A stretch of 64,000 bases of DNA, taken from positions 6,115,001-6,179,000 of the forward strand of contig NC_058198.1 of assembly GCF_907165205.1 (NCBI RefSeq). The letters are read 5' to 3'. Positions 1 through 9,700 of this stretch are shown one piece after another. Position numbers and translations under genes: made by a program. Under the pieces are notes generated by a model. That model saw only the letters and a program-made list of their open reading frames with translations. It ran no database searches and was not told the origin of the DNA. The DNA is from Coccinella septempunctata (lineage: Eukaryota > Arthropoda > Insecta > Coleoptera > Coccinellidae). The stretch's first letter is position 1. Each line of letters starts with the position of its first letter.

Positions 1-1
1 A

Positions 2-868
2 TCCACGGACATTGTAGGACCATTGCCACGGTCAAAGAAGGGAAACTCCTACATCGTGGTAATGCAAGACCGGTTCACAAAGTGGGTAGAGTGTCGTCCG
101 TTGCGGAAAGCTACCGCCAAAACTGTTTATTCGGCCCTCTACGACCAAGTCATACTGAAATACGGTTGCCCAAAACTAGTAATATCCGACAATGGAGTAC
201 AATTTGACAGCAGACTATTCAAGAACAGTCTCCGAGAGCTGAACATCGCTCACCGTTTCACACCACCGTATACTCCTCAGTGCAACCCTGTAGAAAGAGC
301 TAACCGTACCCTGAAGACCATGATAGCACAGTTTTGTGAAGCCGATCAACGAACCTGGGATGAAAAGATAGGAGAGTTAACGTTTGCCATCAACACCGCT
401 AAACAGGAGTCTACTGGATTTACACCGGCATTTTTAAATTATGGAAGGGAACTAGAAGTCCCGAGGGCGATTTATTCGACAAACCCCCACAATGAAGAAA
501 TGAACGGAGAATCCAACCGTACAGAAGAAGAAAATAGAGATATGACTTACCGTACTCAACAGATCAAACATCTCCAGGAGGCTTATGAGTTCGTCCGTAC
601 TAAATTATACCGTGCGTTCCAACAATAGGCTCACCACTACAATCTTCGACGAAGAGAAATCCGATACCATGTGGGAGATAAAGTTCTACGCCGGGACCGT
701 CCTTTATCCTCTGCCGTTGACAGTTTCGCCGCCAAGTTGGCTCCGAAGTTTTCCGGACCGTTTACCGTCGTTAAAGTTGTTTCACCTGTCGTCTATGACC
801 TGAAAGATACAGAGGGTAGAAAAATCACTAACATACACATTAAAGATTTAAAACCATTTCATGCATAA
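2..868 (+). pseudogene. Ty3/gypsy-type pol 3' end (integrase), interrupted by one TAG
   Basis: The frame enters from outside the window and encodes the C-terminal part of a retrotransposon polyprotein that would insert element cDNA into the genome. The integrase triad is visible: Asp in STDIVGPL (codon 8-10), Asp in VISDNG (188-190) and Glu in NPVERANRT (293-295). I count 34 residues between the last two, against 35 in many Ty3/gypsy integrases. A GPY/F-like module follows, with KFSGPF and a final HIKDLKPF, ending at TAA 866-868. The parts before and after the TAG at 626-628 are in the same phase, so a single nonsense change separates the catalytic core from the C-terminal DNA-binding module. 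The gag, protease and reverse transcriptase parts lie beyond the left edge. Assignment to Ty3/gypsy rests on motif style; the lineage is not resolved. Confidence 0.88.
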
Positions 869-2424
869 TATATATTATTGTCATGATCCGTTAACCGTTC
901 TATAGAAATAACCTCTAAAAGGAGGAAATCCGTTATTTTTTTCCGTTACCGATTATATCATTATTTTCCGTTTACCTGTTGATCTGAATAACTGCTGGGT
1001 ACACTGACTAGAAACTGTCATTGTCATTCTCATCACCGTCATAGAGAGGCTGCCGTACAGTGTGACATCACTAGTGCATCCAGACAATCTATCACCAAGA
1101 ACCAGCAAGTAGAACCAGTAGAGAATTAGCCCTCCGTACCTGTCCATGATGAAGAAGCTACCTACAAGGAGAAATCTCGTTAATAGGATGCCCATTATCA
1201 AACATAATTATAACCGATTACACCGTAACAATTCCGTTCAAATTCCGTACATGCACCACCGTTGACCGAAATACCGTATCTACAGATTTTCATCCGTTCA
1301 ACATGCAATTATAAATCAAACCTGTTAAAACTGTCCGAAAAATCTGTTACTTATGTAAGGAATACCAATAAAGGATACTGTTTCACCTTGCAACTGAGTA
1401 TATCCGTCTATTAATCCAATAGATCTAACCAATTTCTGTCCTGAACCGAATCGAAATTATTGTACCGTCAATTTAACACTGTTTACCTGAAGAAAACACC
1501 GTCTACCTGAAAGCAGAGTACAGAGAAAAACCGTTCCAAGAAGAAAAGTTGACCACGAAGAACGATGAAGATTGGAGAGTTTATTGTTAGAAATTACCCA
1601 CCTGCAAGTTTCATACCGGATCCGAAAGTCTCAGCGTCCGTGCAGCCGGGTCACACCAGTCCATTGAGCCCCCACGTCGATCTGTTGGAGGCTTTCCACC
1701 TGTTGCAGCTCCCACGATTCCTGGGTAACCTACAAAACCACGATGGAATTCAAACACCCGCCAAACACAGTTAAATTAGGTACTCACCGGAGGGATGAAA
1801 CGTGACACGTTTCCAACCAGCGATGAAGATGAATTTCCACATAGAGAGGGAGGATTTTCCACTGTTATACACCATTTATCCACGGAACGCTGAACAAAGT
1901 TCTTTGACAAGATGGCGGAGACCTGCGCCGAAATGACTGACGCTGACGTTTCTGCGTGCGCATTGGAACTACTATTCCAACCATAGAGAGGATAAGTACT
2001 TGAGTTGTAAACTGGTCACGAGTACAGGTGGCGCGCGCGAAAGTAAGGTCATTATTTCTAGGGATAGATAGAGTCGTGAAATTAAGCTCACTATTTCATC
2101 GTAAGTTAATTTCTTCCGAGGTGGAGGTGGTGTAATGAACCCCAGTTTTCCGAGGAAAATTGAAGTTCATCTTAGTGCATTTCTTTCGTTTTAAATTTCC
2201 GTCTTTGAAAATATTTTAATTCTCGAATATTCCGTACGTTCATTCCGACAGGCAGAGTAAACGTAAAAAACCGCTTATCTGTATTTCACGTTGTTTTTCT
2301 TACATGCCGCTGAAGATTTCAACGTTTTTCATCTGTTGATATGCGATAAACCGGAGCTGACGACGTTTTTCAGTCTTGCCACATTCTGGAATTTTCAGAT
2401 TTTTACCGTGGGAGGGGATATGCC

Positions 2425-2458
2425 TATAAAGGCAAATTTTCCCCCGCGACGGTCACTT
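2425..2458 (+). promoter_or_regulatory. Candidate LTR core promoter: TATA box plus initiator
   Basis: TATAAA lies at 2425-2430. A TCACTT initiator-like site at 2453-2458 puts a start A at 2455, 30 bases after the first T of the TATA box, which is the usual RNA polymerase II spacing. If correct, the U3/R border is near 2455 and everything to the poly(A) site lies in the repeated R region. The start site is inferred. Confidence 0.45.
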
Positions 2459-2733
2459 TTAATTCAGTTCTTCGAGTTGCACTTCACTTTTCGACTTTTC
2501 GACTGTTACTTCAGTTCGTCGGCTCACTTTTGAATTTTACTTCAGTGCTTTCCTTTCGCTTGAGTATTATTTCGCTTTCTAACGTGGTTTCTAACTTCTA
2601 GTATAAATTCAGTTGATTTTTCGTAGTACTTTCGCCGTTGAGAATAATCATTTTGTGTTATTTGCATCAGTGCTTAGAATTAATTTTTTTTAGTTTTTCT
2701 TTTTTTTAAATCCTTTGAGTTTCGAGTGCTTGA

Positions 2734-2786
2734 AACAAAGGAGGTAGGTCCCCGTCTGTGCCGTTCAGTTTCTTTGTTAGACCTAC
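2734..2786 (+). other. Two interleaved 7-bp helices (pseudoknot-capable or switch)
   Basis: AACAAAG (2734-2740) is complementary to CTTTGTT (2772-2778), and GTAGGTC (2744-2750) to GACCTAC (2780-2786). The helices interleave, so they can form a pseudoknot or act as alternatives. The connecting segments are 3, 21 and 1 nt. The 1-nt segment makes a classical compact H-type fold unlikely unless the 21-nt segment supplies the slack. The pairings are seen directly; folding and function are inferred. Confidence 0.4.
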
Positions 2787-2874
2787 GCCGTTACTTCTTT
2801 AACTTTGACACTGCTGTACTGTATCGTTTCCTGTTGTATTTTATCGTTCTTTACCCTGTTTCGCGAGTCTGACT

Positions 2875-2927
2875 TTTCCCTTCGCTATCAGTCATGGCGT
2901 GTTAACCCTTGGGGTACTGAAGGGAAA
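2875..2927 (+). other. LTR hairpin 1 of 3 (shared 27-nt loop)
   Basis: The left arm TTTCCCTTCGCTA (2875-2887) pairs with TACTGAAGGGAAA (2915-2927) through 12 of 13 positions, including one G-U pair and with one C-C mismatch. The loop (2888-2914) begins TCAGTCATGG and contains the self-complementary hexamer GTTAAC. It is identical in hairpins 2 and 3, while the stem sequence differs. Confidence 0.75.
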
Positions 2928-2971
2928 GTTCCGTCAACCCCCTGTCCGCGTCATAAGTGTTAAATCCGAAA

Positions 2972-3026
2972 TCTCTTCTTTTCTGTCAGTCATGGCGTGT
3001 TAACCCTTGGGGCAGAGAATAAGAGA
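2972..3026 (+). other. LTR hairpin 2 of 3 (shared 27-nt loop)
   Basis: The left arm TCTCTTCTTTTCTG (2972-2985) pairs with CAGAGAATAAGAGA (3013-3026) through 13 of 14 positions, including one G-U pair. The pair 2971/3027 can extend it. The 27-nt loop (2986-3012) is identical to that of hairpins 1 and 3. The stem replaces nearly all of the hairpin 1 stem yet keeps complementarity. Confidence 0.75.
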
Positions 3027-3072
3027 TACCGCAAGTAGTCAGTGAAACCCCGTAGTTGCGCTAAAAAAAATA

Positions 3073-3130
3073 GACATTTTCTTCGCTGTCAGTCATGGCG
3101 TGTTAACCCTTGGGGCAGCGAATAAAAGTC
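3073..3130 (+). other. LTR hairpin 3 of 3 (shared 27-nt loop)
   Basis: The left arm GACATTTTCTTCGCTG (3073-3088) pairs with CAGCGAATAAAAGTC (3116-3130) with one mismatch and one bulged A. The loop (3089-3115) is again the identical 27 nt. The three loops start at 2888, 2986 and 3089, spacings of 98 and 103 nt. Confidence 0.75.
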
Positions 3131-3391
3131 TCGAACAGATCCCCCCTTATTGTGTTTCATTCCCGGAGAAATACAACTACACACCGATACCGTATAGCAA
3201 GTCCTTAGCATTCGTCAGTTCTGGTTGGCGCATTTTTATTGAACCGTTAATTTTTCACTACACCCGGTATAAATTTCATAACGTGCTCGTGACCGGATAA
3301 GATTTCCCGAATGTATTTTCACTGATAGAATCACTCATATTTTATATCACACATATCTCCCTTTGACATGTGATTAGTTTCCGAAGTTGTG

Positions 3392-3397
3392 AATAAA
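3392..3397 (+). terminator. Candidate poly(A) signal of the LTR
   Basis: AATAAA lies about 940 bases after the proposed start site and is followed by a T/G-rich stretch (CGATTTTGACTTCTTCGTTG). This fits the R/U5 border of an LTR. It is assigned by position only. Confidence 0.45.
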
Positions 3398-3560
3398 CAT
3401 TTACATAGTTCGATTTTGACTTCTTCGTTGTCGCTACTACCCTAGACAACACCGAGCTCTGTCTCTGGCTAGCAGCTACCCTGGTAGGTTTGCTATTCTT
3501 CCTATTGAAAAGAATAGCTGGCGCTCGAGATTAAGGCTTCTCCGAGAAACGCACGTTACA

Positions 3561-6500
3561 ATCATATCGATTTTCTTCCATCCCGTCTTGTTAACTCGTA
3601 TAAATTAATTTTCGACGAGCTTCGGTTTCTACTGAGTCAGTGGAGCTAATGATTTAACATTTACAGTAGGAAAAACCGATCTAAATTCGATTTGAATCAA
3701 TTCTCGGGTTGAAAATCGATATCATGAAATAATTCCACAAAATCCATTCGAGAAAATTACAGTTTCATAATCAAACAAGGCGTTTCGAATTGCAATCCAA
3801 TTTTTGAGCCTAAATTTGGAAATTTCAATTTTCATCAGCATGAAATATCTTTAGTAATATTGAAAGGGTTACATCAAGAAGAAACAATTTCTTCAACTTA
3901 ATTTTTTGCAATTTGAATATTCTATATGGGAGAAATGATTTATTTTGATGAGTTCCAGGCCCTGTCGAATAAAATTCAACTTTTAAATCACCCTGTATAC
4001 AAATTTTGATGTCTGACAAAAGATAAAACGAATCAAAGCATGTTCGTGCAACCTTGTAGAGTTATTTCGGCACTTTCTTCCGTAAACAGTGTAAAATAAA
4101 TTGAGTTATCACCAATACAAAGTTGAAATTAACATTTCCGCAGTTCATAGCGTGAAACGTCGTGTTCCGGCTCATGATTTCCATATATAAACGTCAAATA
4201 ATCCATGAAATATGCAAATGCTGTTTCAAGAATACAGTGAATGGGAAAGTCCATGTCTCTCTTCTCGAAAATAGGTGTCACATTAGAGTCACACCGCATA
4301 AACTCCCACTAAAATGTATTCCACAATGATGATGTAGCTTTTTCGGCTTTGATGGGAAGATGTTGACAAATAAACGTTTCCTTCTAGGAGCTCCAAGAGT
4401 TTTGGATGGTTTTTCCGTAAGCAACGAAAAGCTTCATTTTTGAAGAATATTGTATTTCTCTTAAAAATGCTTTCGTCCTCAAATCTCCAGAATCAAGGGA
4501 TGTAAGCATGACTCACCTCCCCCATTTCTCCACTAATGATTATTAGTCGTTATTTCTCTTCAGATACCCCCCAAACATCATGGCAGCCAACTGCACAATA
4601 CACAAATTAGCCTGCTGGAAAAAAATTTATTTCGGCGACTTCAATTGCACCTATTCTGGCAAGTGAATGGACGCTGCCGAGGAACGAAAACACGCTTAGA
4701 GGCAAAAATGAGACGCAAACGAACATCATTACCAATTTATCTCGGAATTTTTGAATCTGAGCGTGAAATTTCCATCCGGCAAAGAATGCCGAATAAAACT
4801 TTCCCCTGAGCAATATCTGCATATATATACACACTCCTGAAGCCGCGTCAAGTTTGAATTGATTGATACAGAAAAGTCTCAAATCCGTACATTGACAGGA
4901 TATCCGGGAAGATGTATTAACTGACAATTTAGATGCGTTCTAGATGGCGGAATTGACAACTGTTGAACTTCATCCGTCTGATATGGTAAATGTATGAAAC
5001 TGTATACGTGATACTGAATTCCACGAGTACTTTTCCGGTTCGACGGCAGAGTTTTCATTGAATTCTGCGGAAATATTGATAGAGCCGAGGCATTTGGCCC
5101 AAATTGGAAAATATAGAGAGTTTCGGAACATTCACGATAAATTTTCAACGAACACGGATAGCTTACATACTAGAAATTGAATTAAGGCGTACTTGGAAAG
5201 AACTGACTTGACAAAAGTTTCGAAATATTCAACTAAGAAACAATTCCACCAAACTCTCATCCCTAACAATGTGGAGGTTCAAATATGTAGCACCCTGTAT
5301 AGAAGATCTACCACGACAGTTATGAAACAATATCACATTCTAACATGAACTGAATTACAAGTAATAATAAGTTTATCGTTACTACAAACAATTATTTCAG
5401 GGAAATCTTCGATATAAATAGATATTTATATCGACGTCAAACATGCAATTAATGGGAACGGAAAAATAACTCCACTTCCTCAAACAACTGTCTCCAATGC
5501 GAAGACAAATTCGAACGGAAATTAAAATAAAATCTAATTTAGGTACGTATTAGGACGATTTAGGTCCGCTGCCTGCAGTCAATATCCTTCCACTTCAAAT
5601 TGTTGAAATGTATCGGTCGATGCCTTTCCAATTCATTCGTCAGACTGGAATTGTTTCATTTAAGCTAAGGATCGTCGGATCGTAGATGAGATCACATCTA
5701 TTTTTATATACTTCAATAATCGAATCGATTCGTTGATGAGGATACAATACATCATTAACAGAAATCAAATATCGATACGTTCTGAGAATTACAACAGATG
5801 GGAAAAGTGGGGATATTCAATACTCCGAGAGCAAAGATAATTATACAGGTGTTTACTCTAGATGCGATGAAAATGCTTTTTACGAGGGACAAATAATTTT
5901 GTTCAGTTATGATCGTAGAATTGCTCCAAAACCTTGAATAAAACACTCAATTAAGTGATTTCATTTGAGTGAAACAAAAATTTTCGTGAATTTTATAGTG
6001 TTGCAGCAAATTGTTCCTGTTCAACTGTTTGTGTTTTGGGTTCCATTATCGAATTTGTATTTTCGGCCAAAAAAGCATCTGACTGATAGTTTTATTGCTT
6101 GAGCTTGAGGTGAATCCTCAATTAGAATTAGTGTTTCTCTTGAATTTTCAGCGATGAAAATGGGTAATTGAAGGCATACTGTCCAACTTGCACAGAATCT
6201 CGATTTTCACCAGAACTGTTGAAATGAATATCATTCCATGCTCGTTCAGCAGTAAACTATTAAAATCGCCTTATCTGAAATTTCGAATCCCAAAGGGATG
6301 AATGCCAAAAGGAACGGGAAGAATTTGAGGATATCCTTTATTTTATGCATGCTTAAGGGCCTGAATGTACCGATTAAAGCTTGTTCGTTCACCGTTATAT
6401 AACAGGGAAACTTCATGAGAATGTACAAACAAATTATGAACAAATGAACGTCGAGCACTATTCGTTGTTCTAATCCGCACTGGCTCATTCCGATCTTTCT

Positions 6501-9059
6501 GAAATCGTTCGGTTTCGAGTGAATCTACTCTCGAAGTTGCGAGATAAAGGGATCGGGCTCGCCCTATTTCCCATAAAACAAGCATAGGAATTTTGAAGAG
6601 CAGTATATTACGTATTCTGATCGGAATAATACGATTTGTGCCTGCGCTTTATTTCCACCTGCACTTTTTCCCCTCTTCGGCTCTAATTATAAATCATTTC
6701 CCTGCGAATATATTTGAAGTGAATAGCTCCTAAATATTCGGAATATCCTCGGACTGAACGAACAGGAGAAAGATTTATTTCATCTCGTATTTTAACCGTC
6801 CTGCTAAATCTGTACTCTATATATCATAGCTAAGGGATGGCGACGTGAAATATTATTGGTTTCAGTGATATGGACTCCGCTGAACCGTGCAGTTCCTCTG
6901 GATGAAATGAACAAAGCATTCGACGAAAAAAATTCCACGTGATCTTATGTATCACCTTTCTGGTAAATGATGTACCTACGCTTCAATAGATATCGTTCCC
7001 TCACACCCCACATTTTTCCCCTTACAGATTCATATACACGAAAATGTTCTGCATTGGAATATTCCAATAAGTGCTGAGGAATTCTTAAAACTACTGATGA
7101 ATTCTTAGTCAACATATGAATACGAGGGTGTTTCATTATATATTTAGCCTGCGATAACATAGGAAGAAACGATAACTCATAAAGAAGTTTTATGTGAAAT
7201 TTCACCTCAAAAAGTCACCAGGATTTGTGAAAATCGAAAAATAAGAGTATTCAGCCTTCATGAGGTATTTCAGGTGAGCTGCTTGAAGTCTTATGTTGCA
7301 AAATCTGCAGAAACATTTCTTGTTATTGACTAATGATTATGGATTCCATCTGGTCAAGGATAGAAGAATAGCTAAGAATCACTTTCCATCAATCTATGAA
7401 AATTGATTTTGGAGAGAAGGAGAGGAAAGTTCTCCAAAGTTCTTTTGTTTTCGCAGGACAATGCTGCAATCCTGATCTGGTTTTTACTGATACAAATTGC
7501 TGTAAATGGTTGATCTCTCATCCAATCTGATACCAACTCAAGACGATCAAACGGAAACCAAACGGAATTTCTCAGGTAGAGGATTTCCCAATTTCGTTCT
7601 TATGAGGATTACATCCTCAAAATTGATGATTATATTAGTACTAAAATTGTGTGAGAGTGAAATCGTAAGCGAGAATCATCGTCGAATGAATACAATGCGC
7701 CCTTCCCATTTTCCATACCAATATACCATAGAAAAAACATTTTCTGCGGATATGGAAATTGGGTCTTTCCCACAGACACCAAGACAACGGAACCAAAGTA
7801 TCGTAATAAAGAATATACTACCGAATAAACTTCTTCGCACCAGTTCCCCCACCAGCCGGATACTGACCCCGTACAATACCCTTTTTTCCATTCAGCCCCG
7901 AACCATGGAGAAGCGGCCGAAATTGTGGCTATGCAACGGAATCGATATATAAGGGTAGAAACGAAACCTCTCCCTTAAAAACGGCGCCGTAAATCACAAC
8001 ATCAACGCGGTCGTTCTGCGAGCGTAACGCGAAAATAGTGATAACAATTCCTTTTTTCCTCCTTGTTCTTCTTCACGTGAGCCACACCGGCTAGGAATGA
8101 AAATCTTCTCGGGGTTCAATTCATTTTCGAGAATCGAATGAAGGGTTCAACAACCCCCCGAGCGAAGGCAGGACGCGATACCCAGGTGCATTATCTGCGA
8201 TTCCGAACTAAGATTCCCCGTTTGTATGCGCTTAGTTCCATAAACTCGGTGTTATAGCGGAGTAAGGGAGCCCGGGCACGGACCTTATCACCGATACTTT
8301 TTTTTTGTGTGTTGCGGTTACGAATTTGCCACCGTGCCGTGGCTGCTCGGTGTAAGGGGTTGTTCGAGGTTCGCCGAAGGTATGGATTATCAGTTCGGTT
8401 TTCTTCCCTAGGAAAGAATTGAGGAAATTGTAGACTCCTCACTCTTGTTCAGGGGTGAAGTGCCTAGGGAGTGACTTTCATCCACTCTTTCTACTGGCAA
8501 CCACCAGCCACTACAAGTATCTCTAACATTAACCGCCTTATTATTCTTGATGAATGAGTTATGGAAGGGTGGAAGATCACTCAAGTCCAGGTTATCATAT
8601 TTATGAGAAACTCCTCACCAATGAAGTTTCCAAACATTGTCAGTTGAACAGTGAAGGAATTTGGTGATTCCACAAAATCTGATGGCCACCACTGGTCACT
8701 TGGAGCATTTTCCACCAAAATAGTTGACGTAAAATATTCAAGGAATGTTGTAGACCATTTTGGATGATTGAAGGTGAATCAACCGTACTGCGTCTAAGGT
8801 TTACATAAGATGCTTTGGAGTAGGTCTCCAAGCTTGAAATATTAATCAAGTCCCGATTTAAGCCCCGTAGAAACGAGGGATAAAAGTATTCAATCCATTT
8901 CAACAATTCTCCATAATTCCAAGATATACGAAAAGACGTGTTAAGAACTCTCAATTGAACAAATATCTCACTTCAACCAAGCAACCCCAATCCAGTGCCC
9001 TAGCTTAGGGCAGAAAGGGCACCTTGTTAACAGTCCCAAGAGTGTACGATCGATTGAAT
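3561..9059. other. No supported gene; AT-rich non-coding DNA
   Basis: The longest open frame is 148 codons (7506-7952, plus), with no recognisable domain. A somewhat more GC-rich patch at 7970-8460 follows a TATATAAG at 7945-7952, but no start-site motif or gene supports a promoter. CACCCTGTA at 3989-3997 and 5291-5299 resembles the right end of TACAGGGTG-type elements, but no matching left end was found for either. Confidence 0.5.
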
Positions 9060-9700
9060 ACACCTCAGGGGATCTTGAAGATAAAGTTAGATACGAAAAA
9101 AACTGGTTCTCTTCAGCAGTAGAACCATGATTTTCGGAAATAACTGTTGAAATTGTGAGAATACTGAGTTGTAAACTTCATCAGCATACGTCTGGTAGTT
9201 CATGGTTCCTAGAAGCTCTAATAAATCAGTCCTGCCATCTAAACAAACTTCAACTCTAACCATAACTGTGCCCCGAAAAGTATTAACAAAACAGCGGTTT
9301 CTTCGTATGAGTGGAATGGTCTACAGTTCTACTCGTTGTCTGTCAGAAAAGTTTTCATATCTAGACTCGTATGCAAAGAGTGTCCATCGCTCGCTTGTTT
9401 TCGCCAGTGAGTTTTATATTGACTTCATAGATACGTCTTCTGACTCTTCTTAGGGAAATGAAAGCCTGTAGCATCTTGAAGACGTTGATTGCCATTCTGC
9501 AAGTACTGAGAGGTTGTCTTTGCACCAATAGTGTTGAAAAACGGTCTTCTACTGACGTTGTAGGACGCGATCTACCACTTTTGGGTCTTTGACCAATATT
9601 TCCAGCGAGATTAATCACGACTAACATTAAATGAATTGACTCTCACATGTATTAGACAATCCTGAAGCATCCAAAGGACTATGTTGGCATCGTCAGCGGA
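9060..9700 (-). pseudogene. Degenerate Tc1-like transposase fossil
   Basis: Conceptual translation of the minus strand in shifting frames gives pieces that line up with a Tc1 transposase in the right order. First is an N-terminal helix-turn-helix piece (about 9600-9690: VLWMLQ and FNVSRD followed by a stop). Next is the linker with a GRSRPTTSVEDRF box (9500-9590), then a helical piece ending VRRRIYEVN. Last comes the central catalytic-domain block with GTVMVRVCLDGRTDL (about 9180-9270). Such a protein would cut and paste its own element at TA sites. Stops and frameshifts separate the pieces. The C-terminal part and the inverted repeats are not recognisable. It is much older than the Tc1-like copy at 28160. 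The limits are approximate. Confidence 0.65.

Larger units (their letters stand above)
869..3560 (+). mobile_element. Probable 3' untranslated region and long 3' LTR of the Ty3/gypsy element
   Basis: No convincing open frame follows the pol stop, but the stretch has the order expected of an LTR: a TATA box and possible start site (2425-2455), structured repeats (2734-3130) and a poly(A) signal (3392). Purine-rich candidates for the plus-strand primer site are at 916-926 and at the repeated 10-mer CATAGAGAGG (1040, 1840, 1982). The right end may be near GCACGTTACA at 3551-3560, because a terminal ACA is typical. The left LTR lies outside the window, so the boundaries cannot be tested here. An LTR of roughly 1.7-2.7 kb would be long, but multi-kilobase LTRs are known in some beetle gypsy elements. 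Both ends are inferred. Confidence 0.55.

Noticed and set aside
7506..7952. 148-codon plus-strand frame ending at a TATATAAG
   Set aside because: No domain, composition like translated non-coding DNA, and an overlapping antisense frame is also open.
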